DNA of 64,000 bases from Filimonas sp. (GTDB lineage Bacteria > Bacteroidota > Bacteroidia > Chitinophagales > Chitinophagaceae), in the NCBI GenBank assembly GCA_017306865.1, contig JAFKHH010000015.1:372001-436000 (forward strand). Direction: 5' to 3'. How positions within the stretch are numbered: position 1 is the stretch's first letter; each line of letters begins with the position of its first letter. Both the position numbers and the translations under genes were made by a program. Positions 8,388-20,100 of this stretch are shown here, piece by piece. The notes under the pieces are model-generated. The model ran no database searches. It saw only the letters and a list, made by a program, of their open reading frames with translations, and had not been told where the DNA came from.

Positions 8388-8717
8388 TTATAATTCAAAT
8401 ATTTTATCCATCAGCAACCATTTCTCTCCTGCTTTAGCCTGGGGCAAAGCCTGTTGATACTTCCACATGAGGGTTTCCCACTCCTGCACTTTGGGGTTGG
8501 CAGCGTCCATAGCTCCTTTCTTTTCAAAGCTAAAGTCGTCACTCACTTCCATGATCATAAAGAGGTGGTTGGCGAGGCGGTAGATCTGCATGTTTTGAAT
8601 GCCGGAATCAGTAATACTTGCTTTAATTTCCGGCCACACAGCTTCGTGGTATTTTTCGTACTCCGCAATAAGTTGATCGTCGTTTTTCAGATCAGTTGTT
8701 AGGCAATAACGTTTCAT
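8388..8717 (-). CDS. L-rhamnose mutarotase family protein, probable L-fucose mutarotase
   Basis: The 109-residue protein is of the RhaM/DUF718 family, dimeric ferredoxin-like enzymes that interconvert sugar anomers. MKRYCLTTDLKND opens it, YEKYHEAVWPEI at 20-31 carries the conserved His24, and MIMEVSDDFSF and WLLMDKIFEL are family-typical. Length is normal for the family. It lies between the permease and the dehydratase, so it would supply the anomer needed by the dehydrogenase. It is not related by sequence to FucU of enterobacteria, so I give no symbol. Confidence 0.85.
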   Translation of the reverse strand: MKRYCLTTDLKNDDQLIAEYEKYHEAVWPEIKASITDSGIQNMQIYRLANHLFMIMEVSDDFSFEKKGAMDAANPKVQEWETLMWKYQQALPQAKAGEKWLLMDKIFEL

Positions 8718-8761
8718 GCTATTCTAATGAACTGCACTGCAACAGCAAGGCTTGTTCTTTT

Positions 8762-10060
8762 TTAATGACTCACTAATATTTTTACATTTTTCTGTTCTTC
8801 TCCTGATGGCAATTCTACATCAGTCTGCTTGTATCCGCTGATGCCATACCAAGCTACCACTACAAAACAAACAAGGGCAACTACATATCCGTATTGAATA
8901 TTATTGGTAACATCTGCTATTTGTCCAAGCACAGGAGGCAATAAGGCGCCACCTACAATAGACATTACAATAAGGCTTGATGCAGGCTTTGTATCTACAC
9001 CAAGATTGCTGATGCCCAAAGAGAATATAGTCGGGAACATGATGCTCATAAAGAAGGCGATGCCTATCAGCGCATACACAGTTACTATACCGGAAGCAAA
9101 AATGGCAACGGCTGTCAGGCCAATATTAATAATAGCGTATGTGGCCAGCAGTTGAGTTGGTTTGAAATAACGCATTAGGAATGTACCAACAAATCTGCCT
9201 ATCATAAATGCAAGGCCGTATACGGATGCATACTTTGCCGCAGCACCTTCTGAAAGCCCGGCTGATTTAGTAACAATGAGTACGAAGAAGCTACCTACAC
9301 ATACCTGCGCGCCTACATAAAAGAATTGTGCTATAACGGCGCCGCGTAAATGTTTATACTTCAACGCATGAAATAATCCTTTGTGTTCTGCTGCCGCTTC
9401 TTCCTGGTCTTTAATATCCGGCAATTTTGTAAAATAGATCAATACTGCTACTATCAGGATAACAACACCTAAAATGAGATAAGGCGTTTTTACGCTTGCT
9501 GCTTCTGATTGCAGGTAAGTTGTTCGTGCAGCATCGGTCATTGCTGCAATCTGGTCTTTGGTTACTTCACCGCCTGAGCTAAAAAACCAATGTCCTGCTA
9601 TGGGCGCTACCGCCGCAGCAAGACCATTGAAGGACTGTGAGAAGTTTAAGCGTTGTGCGGCACTCTCTTCCGGCCCTAATATAGTTACGTACGGATTGGC
9701 TGCTGTTTCCAAAAAAGCAAGGCCACAGGCAATAATAAATAATGCGCCCAGGAAATAAACGTACTTAAACGTGTTTGCTGCAGGGATAAACAGAAATGAG
9801 CCGATGGCAAAAAACAACAGCCCAAGCAGGATACCTGATTTATAGCCATACTTACGCATAATTATACCTGCAGGAAGGGCCATAAGGAAATATGCAATAA
9901 ATATGGAGGAATCTACTAAGGAAGATTCAAGTACAGTAAGGTTAAATACTTTGCGTAAATGTGGAATTAATATCGGGTCAAGGTTGTGCACAAATCCCCA
10001 GAAAAAAAACAAAGAAGTTACCAAGATGAGTGGGAACAAATAACTGGTCTTTTTTTCCAT
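8762..10060 (-). CDS. fucP: L-fucose:H+ symporter FucP
   Basis: This 432-residue major facilitator has about 12 hydrophobic segments. It resembles the FucP subfamily: SLFFFWGFVHNLDPILIPHLRK near the start (the FucP Asp/Asn region), LALPAGIIMRKYGYKSGI as the loop between helices 2 and 3, and ETAANPYVTILGPEESAAQRLNFSQSFNG, a hallmark of FucP-like sugar transporters. It would import L-fucose released by the fucosidase. It is the first gene of the operon; 44 bases separate it from the mutarotase gene. Glucose/galactose GluP-type transporters are close relatives, but the operon supports fucose. Confidence 0.9.
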   Translation of the reverse strand: MEKKTSYLFPLILVTSLFFFWGFVHNLDPILIPHLRKVFNLTVLESSLVDSSIFIAYFLMALPAGIIMRKYGYKSGILLGLLFFAIGSFLFIPAANTFKYVYFLGALFIIACGLAFLETAANPYVTILGPEESAAQRLNFSQSFNGLAAAVAPIAGHWFFSSGGEVTKDQIAAMTDAARTTYLQSEAASVKTPYLILGVVILIVAVLIYFTKLPDIKDQEEAAAEHKGLFHALKYKHLRGAVIAQFFYVGAQVCVGSFFVLIVTKSAGLSEGAAAKYASVYGLAFMIGRFVGTFLMRYFKPTQLLATYAIINIGLTAVAIFASGIVTVYALIGIAFFMSIMFPTIFSLGISNLGVDTKPASSLIVMSIVGGALLPPVLGQIADVTNNIQYGYVVALVCFVVVAWYGISGYKQTDVELPSGEEQKNVKILVSH

Positions 10061-10383
10061 GCGTTTGCTTTTACTTTAATTGGGTTTATGCTATACACGA
10101 TTGAGGTTGCAGCACGTATGTATAAGCCATCGGTTTGTATTTAAACGCACTGGTTTTTCAGTGAACGATGTGACCATGATACGACAACAGAGATCCAATC
10201 CATACAGCGAATGCAATCGATCTATTGGACTGCAAGAAATGAATAAATAGGCAGTTATAAATGTAAAATATTAACCGATTATTCTCTTATTTTGGCATTT
10301 TGATGGTAAATGAGCATAGTTTTTTAACCAACACAAGGACATTTCACGCAAAGGCACGAGATACCGCAAAGGGTTCCTTGCCT

Positions 10384-10405
10384 TGGTTCGTGTCTTCACG
10401 AACCA
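10384..10405. repeat. REP-like hairpin, inverted partial copy of 36505-36559
   Basis: TGGTTCGTG pairs with CACGAACCA around the tetraloop TCTT. On the opposite strand the flanks GCCCCGGC and ACCAAGGC match the element at 36503-36562. This copy lacks about 22 bases of the first hairpin. Confidence 0.75.
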
Positions 10406-10434
10406 GCATACGTGCCGGGGCGGGTGCTTGCTGC

Positions 10435-10471
10435 AAAATCCTGACAGGTCTCGAAGACCTGTCAGGATTTT
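10435..10471. repeat. 37-nt dispersed palindrome (CCTGACAGG type)
   Basis: The arms AAAATCCTGACAGGTCT and AGACCTGTCAGGATTTT pair fully around a three-base centre at 52-54 of this hundred (C-G-A). It matches the copy at 285-317, which carries one substitution. Confidence 0.8.
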
Positions 10472-10572
10472 GTTCTTCGGCAGGTTAGCCAATATCGGCC
10501 GGGATGATCTTTATGTAAAATTTATTAATTTGACAACCCAACCGGTTTACAATTAAAACAGATTTGTACGTC

Positions 10573-10923
10573 ATGGAGAAACATAGAATATTCACCACTT
10601 CATTTGCCAGTGTTTATCCGCACTATGTACAAAAGGCGGAGAAGAAGGGACGCACAAAGGCTGAACTAGATACTATTATTTCCTGGCTGACGGGATATGA
10701 TGAAAAAGCATTGCAGGAGATAATAGACAACAAAACAGATTTTGAAACATTTTTTGCAAAGGCACCGCAACTGAATCCGAATGTGTCCAAGATCACAGGC
10801 ATGATCTGTGGCTGGCGTGTGGAAGATATAGAAGACCCGCTGATGCAAAAGATCCGCTATTTAGACAAGCTGGTTGACGAGCTGGCTAAAGGAAAGGCGA
10901 TGGAAAAGATTTTGAGGAAGTGA
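10573..10923 (+). CDS. DUF2200 family protein
   Basis: A soluble 116-residue protein beginning [27 protein letters not shown], which is the DUF2200 family signature; [13 protein letters not shown] and [19 protein letters not shown] also fit. The family has no assigned function that I know. A TTG at 10564 would add three residues; the ATG at 10573 is the natural start. It is the only plus-strand gene among minus-strand operons and has no partner, so the context says nothing about its role. Confidence 0.88.
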   Translation: MEKHRIFTTSFASVYPHYVQKAEKKGRTKAELDTIISWLTGYDEKALQEIIDNKTDFETFFAKAPQLNPNVSKITGMICGWRVEDIEDPLMQKIRYLDKLVDELAKGKAMEKILRK

Positions 10924-11049
10924 ATACCGAGCAAGGAACTTCCGTAAGAAAGTCGTGAATCGTGAGACGGTAATCGTGAATAGAGGCCTCAGCGAAACTC
11001 TCCGTTCTCTGCGGCTCTGCGGTGAGCTGTGTTCCTTGTTCGATATCCT

Positions 11050-12999
11050 CTACTTATCCAATATGGTGAACTCGGTTCTCCTGTTTTGCTGATGCTCTTC
11101 TTCCGTACACGTTACACCATTACTACATTTGTTTACCAATCGTGTTTCTCCATAACCTTTTGCACTTAACCTATCAGCGGCTATACCGTGATCTACCAGG
11201 TATTTAACAGTGGACTCAGCACGACGTTGAGAGAGTTTCATATTATAACTGTCACTGGCGCGCGAGTCCGTATGTGAAGACATTTCCACTTGCCAGGTTG
11301 GATTGTCTTGCAGTAGTTTAACAAGTGCGTCAAGATCTTTTGCTGCATCAGGCCGTATATTCCATTTGTCCAGGTCGAAGTAAATATTTTCCAGCTTAAC
11401 CGGTTTTTGCAATTCTATCTTAGATAGCACTATATCTTTTTTCAGTGTTTGCGAGGTTGTTAGTTCCGCAGTAGTTACACCAATGCCGGTAACCGTTGCA
11501 TAATCTGTTTTTACGGCTGAGAGTTGATATGTGGCAACACTATCCAGCTTGAACCGGAAGCGCCCATTTGCATCTGTAATGGCCTTTTCCGGTGTTTGTG
11601 TGGAAGTATTGAAAAGGGTAACAACAACATTACTTAGAGGTTCTTTTGTTTTACTATCCCTTATGGTACCTTCAAAAGTGAATTTAAGTATGCGTGCAAA
11701 ATTGAACCGGTAGATATCATCGCTTCCTTTTCCCTGCAGCCTGTTACTGGAGAAATATACTGTTTGATCCGATGCAAAGAATGGTGCAAAATCATCTTGC
11801 GGACTATTTACAGGGCATCCCATATTGGTAACAGTCCAACCGCCATTCCCATCTGGTATTGCTTTATAAATATCCAATCCCCCCATTCCTACCCTGCCAT
11901 CGCTGGCGAAGTAGAAATTACCTGCATTGTCAAAAAAAGGAGTCCGTTCATCACCCTCTGTGTTAATGGATGGCCCCATATTCGCAGGCTGCTGCCACTG
12001 TCCGTTTACATCGCGTTTCGCATAATAAATATCTGTGCCGCCGATATTGCCTGCGCCATAGTTTGCGGCGAAATATAATGTCTGCCCGTCTGGTGTAATC
12101 CATGGATCACCTACAGAATACTTAAATATTTCATTGTATGGAAAATCCAATGCTTGTCCCCACGCCTGCCTTGCTGTGTCCCATCCGCTTTTTTTTACTT
12201 CTATATTCAGCGTATATGGTTCTTCTTTACCCAAAAAACTTCTACCTTTTTTTTGTAAGAACGTGGCAGCATAGTACATTTCTTTTCCATCTGCCGTATA
12301 GGTAGCGCTGGCGCTATGATAATCTCCATTAAGACCTTTGTTTAGCAACACGGCGCTGGCGCTATCCTTTCCATTGCTTTCATATAGATGCAGGTAACCG
12401 TTACCTGTCATACCATAGTATTTTCGCTTAACGTTACTTGTACTAAAAAAAGGCTGCTTGCGCGATGAGTCGTAAGGCCTGTCAGATGCAAAAATGAATT
12501 TGTTCTGAAACATTGCTGTGCCCCAGTCGGAGTATTGTGTATTCAGTGCCTGCATATTTTCTATGCTTCCCGGCACAGGATGCGCAAGCCAGTCCTGTGC
12601 AGCATCGCAACCGGCGAGTAAGTTAGCAGCACGTTTGTCATCCCTTCTTTGCCCCAGGTAGCTTTGTAGCTGCTGCTTCGCTTCAGCATATTTACTGTTG
12701 TTCATCAGCACTTCTGCATAAGCTAGCTCATCCTCCGGGGTATGCCCTGGCATAGCTACCACTTTGGCGCACCATGACTCGGCAAACGCATAGTCTTTCG
12801 TTTCTGTATAGATCTGTGCCAACCCACGCGCAGCCTCTATGGTTTTTTTCTTTTTATACGCTTTAGCATAGAGTGGCTTCGCTTCTGTATAGTCATACAA
12901 GGCTGCCCGGTCATTTGCCATCTTCAACACATATTGGCTTTGTACAAGAGCTGCGTACAAAAAAGCAGGGATGAGTAATATGATGATTTTGCGTAGCAT
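11050..12999 (-). CDS. PorE-like OmpA family protein of the type IX secretion / adhesin module
   Basis: The 649-residue envelope protein has four parts: a signal peptide (LLIPAFLYAALVQSQ), a TPR-like helical region at about 25-150, PD40/WD40-like propeller repeats at about 160-430 (LYFAANYGAGNIGGTDIYYA, FYFASDGRVGMGGLDIY, VYFSSNRLQGKGSDDIYRF), a carboxypeptidase-regulatory-like domain at about 440-510, and a C-terminal OmpA peptidoglycan-binding domain (IYFDLDKWNIRPDA, LSQRRAESTVKYLVDHGI, RRTEFTIL). This order is that of PorE of Porphyromonas. It follows the PorP/SprF gene by 49 bases, so the two are probably cotranscribed with the adhesin. It likely anchors that machinery to peptidoglycan. 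A paralogue of the core PorE, dedicated to this adhesin, is as likely as the core protein itself. Confidence 0.88.
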   Translation of the reverse strand: MLRKIIILLIPAFLYAALVQSQYVLKMANDRAALYDYTEAKPLYAKAYKKKKTIEAARGLAQIYTETKDYAFAESWCAKVVAMPGHTPEDELAYAEVLMNNSKYAEAKQQLQSYLGQRRDDKRAANLLAGCDAAQDWLAHPVPGSIENMQALNTQYSDWGTAMFQNKFIFASDRPYDSSRKQPFFSTSNVKRKYYGMTGNGYLHLYESNGKDSASAVLLNKGLNGDYHSASATYTADGKEMYYAATFLQKKGRSFLGKEEPYTLNIEVKKSGWDTARQAWGQALDFPYNEIFKYSVGDPWITPDGQTLYFAANYGAGNIGGTDIYYAKRDVNGQWQQPANMGPSINTEGDERTPFFDNAGNFYFASDGRVGMGGLDIYKAIPDGNGGWTVTNMGCPVNSPQDDFAPFFASDQTVYFSSNRLQGKGSDDIYRFNFARILKFTFEGTIRDSKTKEPLSNVVVTLFNTSTQTPEKAITDANGRFRFKLDSVATYQLSAVKTDYATVTGIGVTTAELTTSQTLKKDIVLSKIELQKPVKLENIYFDLDKWNIRPDAAKDLDALVKLLQDNPTWQVEMSSHTDSRASDSYNMKLSQRRAESTVKYLVDHGIAADRLSAKGYGETRLVNKCSNGVTCTEEEHQQNRRTEFTILDK

Positions 13000-13048
13000 A
13001 ATTTTACATTATTGGTGATACCTGTAAGCCGGTTACACATCTGGTTTT

Positions 13049-14014
13049 TTAGAAATACCTTGGCGATAACATTTTTGCTTTAGGGTTGAGGAAGAAATAG
13101 CCGAGTGAAATTTCGTGTGTGGTATAGTTGTTCGCAGCAGTTCCGTTAATGGTTTGATCGTATGCATACCCCAATCTTAATTTATCGTTGACAAACACTT
13201 CTATCATTCCCACAATGGCTGAAGATTTCATCAGGTCGCTTTGCAGATTGTTTTTGCTGAATATGGCGGTACGATAAGAGGCCCCTACCCATATTTTTTT
13301 ATCGATCAGCAGGAAGCTGTTCAGGTCCAGGCTTGTAGGCCCGGCAAAATCTTCCTTCACCAGTATAGATGGTTTTAATAACAATGTGGTAGAAAGCGGC
13401 ACTAAACCACCCACAGTAAAGTACATGTGTGGTTTTAATGGCAGATAAGTCCTGTATATTTCATCTTTTTGAAACAAGTTGGTGATGAGGTTATCTGCTG
13501 ATACCCCTGCGTAGAAACGTTCGCTATTATAGAATACGCCAAACCTTGCATCCGGCATTAGTTTTGTTTTCTGTGCATTCATTAATAAAGGATCATTGTG
13601 ATCAATCGGATCGAGCGCATTCACATCTAACTGCTGTTGCACAAAGCCGCCACTAATACCTAGCGCGAGCGTTTTATCGCTGTATGCATCCAGCGGAATA
13701 CGATAAGCATAGGTCGCATAAAACGAGGTATTGTTCTGTGCCCCCAGCTTGTCATTCATTACCTGGAACCCTATGCCTACACGATCATTATTCGCAGAGC
13801 CATCTGCTGCTAATGAAAAGGTTTTGGGGGCACCGGGAAATCCTGTCCATTGTGTACGATAAAACATATTTACATTCCACTGTTGCCGGTAACCTGCATA
13901 GGCTGGATTTATATACAAGCCATTGAACATGTACTGGCTGAACTGAGCGTCCTGCTGGGCCTGCGTTTGCAGGAAAAGAAGCACTAGCCCGATTGATGTA
14001 ATTAGCTTTTTCAT
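13049..14014 (-). CDS. PorP/SprF family type IX secretion outer-membrane protein
   Basis: The 321-residue beta-barrel has a signal peptide (MKKLITSIGLVLLFLQTQAQ) followed by the family hallmark QDAQFSQYMFNGLYINPAYAG, then WTGFPGAPKTFSLAADG and later HEISLGYFF. In Flavobacterium SprF is encoded directly after the SprB adhesin and is required for its export; members of the family are thought to hold type B sorting-domain cargo at the surface. The gene sits 164 bases after the giant adhesin here, the same order. It is probably the dedicated partner of that adhesin. Confidence 0.93.
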   Translation of the reverse strand: MKKLITSIGLVLLFLQTQAQQDAQFSQYMFNGLYINPAYAGYRQQWNVNMFYRTQWTGFPGAPKTFSLAADGSANNDRVGIGFQVMNDKLGAQNNTSFYATYAYRIPLDAYSDKTLALGISGGFVQQQLDVNALDPIDHNDPLLMNAQKTKLMPDARFGVFYNSERFYAGVSADNLITNLFQKDEIYRTYLPLKPHMYFTVGGLVPLSTTLLLKPSILVKEDFAGPTSLDLNSFLLIDKKIWVGASYRTAIFSKNNLQSDLMKSSAIVGMIEVFVNDKLRLGYAYDQTINGTAANNYTTHEISLGYFFLNPKAKMLSPRYF

Positions 14015-14178
14015 AAATGTCCAATTGTTGTATGGTTAAACTGTCCTATTGTTATATGATTGTTTCATAAGTTTTCAGTTCCAATGTTTTAGTAGAAAAG
14101 CTGAAAAGTTTTGAAACAAACTATTGTTTCATTGTTATATCGAAAGTTTGAAACGCTGAAACTTGCAAACCTTTAAAA

Positions 14179-17100
14179 CTATTGCCCTCCCCTGTTCAGC
14201 AATACCCAACCTTTAAACTCTTTCTCATCACCGGATGGTAGCCTTAATTTTAATACATAATAATAAGTGCCTTCAGCCAGTCCGTTACCATCCCATTTAT
14301 TATCATAATTATTGCTCCTGTATACCTGGTTACCCCACCTGTTGAAGATGAGCATGGTTGAGTTGGGATATTTCTCTATACCTACCACAACTAGCTGATC
14401 GTTTTTGCCATCACCATTTGGCGTGATCATATTCGGTATAAATATTTCTTCCTGCCCGCGGACTACGACTGCCAGTGTATCACCGACATTGCAACCAGAA
14501 GCCATACCCATATTGATGATGTATTGCTGGTTGCTGCTGATGGTTGCAACCGGGTTTTGTATGGTTGCATTACTTAACCCTGTAGATGGCACCCACAGAT
14601 AACTGGTGTTGCCTATATTCCTTGCGTTTAATTGTGTTAATGCATTAGCTGTTGTGTTCACCGCTGGTAATGTCTGACCAGCCTGCGGCGCTTCTATGGC
14701 CAGTGTTTTGGATATACTATCTGCCAGTAATGGACATAGTTGTGGCATTACTTTTAGTCTCATCACTACATTGCCGGTTTGTGTATAAGTGATCACAGGT
14801 GATTGTACCGTGCTGGTGTTACCTACATTGTCTGCCCAGAGATAACTAACTGTGCCGCTATTGGTAATCGTAGACTTGTCGGTGTAGATAACGGGCACAT
14901 TGACGCAATAACTGCTAAAGTCAAAGTTGGCTGTTGGTTTTACCAGCGCTGTTATTTTAACATTGCCGGATTGCTGTACGCTACAACCAAACGCTGTAGT
15001 AGCAGATACGGTGTAAGTACCACCGCTTGTAGCGATCAGTTGTGCAGCCGTTGCACCGGCAATCATGTTACCATCCTGGTACCACTGATAAGTAGTGCCA
15101 CCTGTTGCAACAACCGGGATGCCCGATCCAGTGCAAAGTGTAGTACCCAGCGGTGCAGTAAGCGTGCCCACTGGTGTTGCATTTACTTTAATGCTTATTG
15201 TAGCCGGAGCGCTCATGGTACAACCGGCTGGCGTTATGGGGTCTATTGTTATGGTACCACCGATAGATTCTACATAAGGGTTCTTCGCTACAAATGAAGC
15301 AATGGTTCCTGTGCCACTGGCTGCCAATCCTATGTCAGTATTACTGTTGCGCCAGTTATATACCGTACCAACAACAGGCCCGGTTAACTGAATGGTATTG
15401 GTAGATTGTCCGGCACATAGCTCCTGGTTAGCTGGTGTTATGTTTAAAGACGGTGCCGGGTTTACCGTAACCGTTATGTTGTAAGAAGCAGCACAACCAT
15501 TATAGGATAATGTGTACACATAGGTAACATTGACCGGAGCGCTGGTTGTATTGATCAGTGTTTCATTTATGTTGTTTGTACCTGTTGCAGCAGCATTGCT
15601 GATGCCGGCTACTGCGGCACGAGCCCAGGTATATGTTATGCCTGCTACCGTACCTGTAGGAGTATATTGAAATACTCTGCCGGAGCATACAGAAGTAGGT
15701 GTTGTATTCCCTGTAAGTGCCAGTTTTGGATTCACCGTTACATTCACATTATATGTGTTATAGCATTTACCAGCACTTAATGTATAGGCGTAAATAATAC
15801 TAACCGGCACATTCGTATTGTTGTCTAGTATTTCGTCCGGGTTATCTTTTCCATAATTGGCTGTATTACTAATACCCGGCACGGCGACCCTGATCCAGGC
15901 AAATGATGTGCCCGGCGTATTGCTGGTTGGCGTATAACTGAATAATGTACTATCACAGATTGATTGCAAACTTACGTCACTCGTTAGCTTAGGGCGGGGG
16001 TTCACAGTCACAACCACGTTGTAGGTGCTACTGCTACATCCGTTTGCACTTAAAGTATAGACGTAAGTAACCTGCACTGGCAATGCGGTTGTGTTATCGA
16101 GCATCTCATTTGGATTGCCTGTACCTGTTGCAGCAGCATTGCTAATACCTGGTACTGCGGCACGAGCCCAGCTAAATGTAGTAGTGGCAATATTTGCAGA
16201 CGGCTCATAGTTAAAGATCGCACTATCACAAATAGCGTTTGGTGTAGTCGTACTGGTGAGCTGAGGTAGTGGATTTACGTTGAACGTAAAGCTTTGTGCA
16301 GTGCCAAAACATGTTGCTGTAAATGGTGCTACCATCACCGTTGCGGTGCTGGTAATATTACCAGTGTTAACGGTGGTAAAGGATGGTATGTCTCCCACAC
16401 CTGCCGAAGCCAGCCCGATGGAGCTGTTATTATTTAACCAGCGGAAGGTAGTGCCTGCAACATTGCCGGTAAAATGTATAGCAGTTGTTGCCTGCCCTGC
16501 ACATAGCTGTTGACTCGCAATAGCAGCTACAGTTGGTGTAGGATTTACGGTGATCGTAAATGTTTGCGCCGTACCGCTGCAGCCATTGCTGGTTGGCATA
16601 ACTGTTATTGTTGCTATGATTGGTACGCTGGTTGCATTTGTTGCGTTGAATGATAAGATATTGCCAACGCCACTTGCAGGTAATCCTATCTCCGGATGAT
16701 CGTTTGTCCAGTTGAATGTAGTGCTGGTAATACCGCCAACAAAGTTAATGTTGCGTGTATTGGTGCCATTGCACAATACCTGGTCTGTAGGTTTTACAAC
16801 TGTAGGTGTCGGGAACGCAACTACTGACTGTGTTAACTGTGCAATGTATCCTCTTGGGCCGGTTACAGTAAGTGCCACTACATACACACCAGGTGCAGAA
16901 TAACTATGGATTTGATTTATGGATGAGTCAAGCGCTGTACTGTCGCCAAAGTTCCAACTATACACTAACGTATTCAGGTTACGCGCAGTTGTGGTATTTG
17001 TAAAGGCAAAACTGTTGCCTGCAACACACTGTGTTGCGTTATTGATCGTGAAGCCCGGAACAATATTCGGGTTAATGGAAACAATTACTTTCTGTGTGAT

Positions 17101-20100
17101 CACATCTGTACAACCTAACGCACTTGTTACCAACAACTGCACGTTATACGTACTATCTGCGGCGTAAGTATGTTTGGGAGACATTTCCATGGAAGATGAG
17201 TTGTCTCCAAAATCCCATTGGTAACTGGTTAACAGGCCGGAACTGATAATGGATGTATTGGCGAACTGGTATGTATCATCACTGTTAGGCGATATAATGT
17301 CATAAGCAAAACCTGCAACCGGCGAAGAATTTACCTGCACTGTCTTATTGATTGTCGAACTGCAACCGGCTGCAGTTATGACCTTCAATGAAACATTATA
17401 CACACCTTCTGTTTGATATACATGTGTTACATCTTGCGATATAGCAGTAGTGCCATCATCCAGGTTCCATACGTAAGACAATGTGCCGCCGCCTATAGAA
17501 GAAGTATTGGTAAATACAAAATTATTTTTGGACAGGCATTGTATCGGTAGATTGATCGTAAAGTCTGCAACCGGTAATGGATTTACCACTACAGTCACGT
17601 TCTGCACCACACTTGTACAACCATTGGCGGTAAGTGTGTAGGCATAGGTTACGGTTACCGGTAAGTTGGTTGTGTTGATCAGCACTTCTTCCGGATTACC
17701 GGTGCCTGTTGCAGCCCCATTGCTGATACCGGCTACTGCTGCCCTGCTCCAACTGTATCCTGTACCCGGTGTTGCGCTTGTGGGTAAATAACTAAACGTA
17801 GTACCGCTACAGATAGCCGCTGGTGTAAGCGATGAAGACAACGTAGCCGCAGGGTTTACAACAACCTGTATAGTATAGGTAGCTGCACTATTGCAGGTGT
17901 TGGCATTTACGGTGTACACGTATGTAACGGTAATTGGCAATGCCGTTGTGTTGGTCAGCGTTTCATTGGGATCACCCACTCCTGTTGTGGCGGCTTCGCT
18001 GATACCTGCCACTACTGCCCTGCTCCAGGTAAATGTGGCACCGGCTGTTGTGCTTTGCGGTGTATAATGGAATGTCGTACCGCTACAGATTACACCACCG
18101 TCTGTACTACTTGTCATTACAGGGATAGGATTAACGGCAACAGTAAACGTTTGTGCGGCACCAGTACAACCGTTGGCAGTAGGCAGTACTGTTATCGTTG
18201 ATACGGCAGGTGCAATGCTATTGTTGATGCCTGTAGTAGCCGGAATAGTATTGTTGCCGCTGGCTGCTATACCGGTAGTGGTATTGTTGTTGATCCATGT
18301 ATAGGTAGCGCCGCTTACATTGCTGGTAAAGTTTACTGCAGCAATCGTACCACCTGCACAAAGAGACTGGTTTACATAACCACCAACTGTAGGTGTAGGA
18401 TTTACAATGATGCTAAATGTTTTTACATTACCGGTACATCCATTGGCTACCGGTGTTACAGATACGGTTGCTGTTACAGGTGTGTTACCTGCATTGTTTG
18501 CAGTGAAGGAAGGGATATTACCGGCACCTGCGGTTCCTCCTCCTATGTCAGTATTCATTGTCCAGTTAAAGCTAAGGCCCGGCTGTATCGGTTTAAAGAT
18601 AACCGGTGCTGTTGCTGACTGGTTACATACCGTTTGGTCAGCAGGCTGTACCATGTCCGGTGTGGCAAATACGATCACGGTGTTTGACACATCATCATTA
18701 AAGGTATTAGTACCATCTGTGCCGGTTACATGCAGTTTAACTACATAAGTGCCCGCAGTAGCATACGCATGCGTTGGGTTTTGCAGGTTACTGACAGGTG
18801 TGCCATCACCAAAATCCCAGGTATAGCCTGTAACGGTGATGCCGGCGGCTGTTGTGGTCGCATCTGTAAATGTAAAGTTGTTACCTCCGATACATTGTGC
18901 TGCATTGTTGATCGTAAAGCCTGCAATCACATTAGGATCTTTGTTCACGATTAATGTGGTACTGGTAGTTGCACTACAACCAAGTACACTGGTTACAGTA
19001 AGTGTAATGGTATAGGTGCCGGATGCAGTGTATGTATGTGTCGGGTTCTGCGTGGTGCTGGTGTTACCATCACCAAAGTTCCAGCTATAGGATGCCAATG
19101 CTCCTGAGCCGATAATAGACTGGTTGGTAAACTGGTATTGGTCATTGCTGTTGGGTGCTATGGTATTATAGATAAACTGTGCTACCGGTGATGGCTGTAC
19201 TAAAACAAGATGTTGAACGGTATTAGTACAACCGGCAGCAGAAGTAATGGTAAGCGATACCGGGTATAAACCATCAATCGTATAACTGTGTGATGGATTA
19301 GTACCGGTTGTTGTATTGCCATCACCAAAGTTCCATGCGTAGGTAGTTGCTCCGCTATTAGGGTTAAGTGAGAATACAAAATTATTACCATTGAGACACT
19401 GCGGCCCGTTGGAGGAAAAGTCGTCATCCGGGTCTGGGTTTACAACTACCTGCACGTTTTGTACACTGCCTGCACAACTGTTGGCACCTGTGGTGTACAC
19501 ATAGGTAACAGTGAGCGGCGCTGTGCCTACATTTTGCAATACTTCCAGCGGATTACCGGTGCCGCTTGCGGCGGCGTTATAGGCGTCTGCGGCACGTGCC
19601 CAGGTAAAGGTTGCGCCTGCTGTTGCGCTCGCAGGCACGTAACTAAAGCGTGTATTGTTACAGATGGCTGCTGGTGTTAAGGTAGATGATAAGCTTGCTG
19701 TAGGATATACAGTAACAGGTATAGTATAACTTGTAGTACTGTTACATCCGTTAGCAGTTAAACTATACACGTAGTTTACTACAACCGGTGCTGTAGTGGT
19801 ATTAATCAGCAGCTCACCCGGATCTCCTGTGCCGCTTGCGGCCGGGTTACTAATGCCTGCTACAACAGCCCTACTCCAGTTAAAGGCCACTCCTGTGACA
19901 CTACTTTGTGGTGTATAATGGAATGTGTTTCCGTTGCACAATGTAGTGGCTGCTACACTGCTGGTGAGTACGGGTAATGGCTTAACTGTAATGGTAAATG
20001 TTTGTGCCGTACCAGTGCATGCATTTGCTTGCGGGGTAACGGTTATAGTAGCTACAACCGGCACCGTTCCATTATTCAATGCTACAACAGATGGAAGGCT

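Larger units (their letters stand above)
10061..10572. other. Divergent intergenic region upstream of fucP and DUF2200
   Basis: This 512-base gap must hold the promoter and any operator of the fucose operon (left side). I see no clean CAAAnnTA box on that strand and no strong operator palindrome. The right half contains a truncated REP-like element (10384-10405 and flank) and a CCTGACAGG palindrome (10435-10471). An open frame at 10271-10492 on the minus strand is made of these repeats and is not taken as a gene. Confidence 0.6.

Noticed and set aside
10271-10492. 73-codon minus-strand frame upstream of DUF2200
   Set aside because: It runs through the CCTGACAGG palindrome and the REP-like element; the peptide is a translation of repeats.
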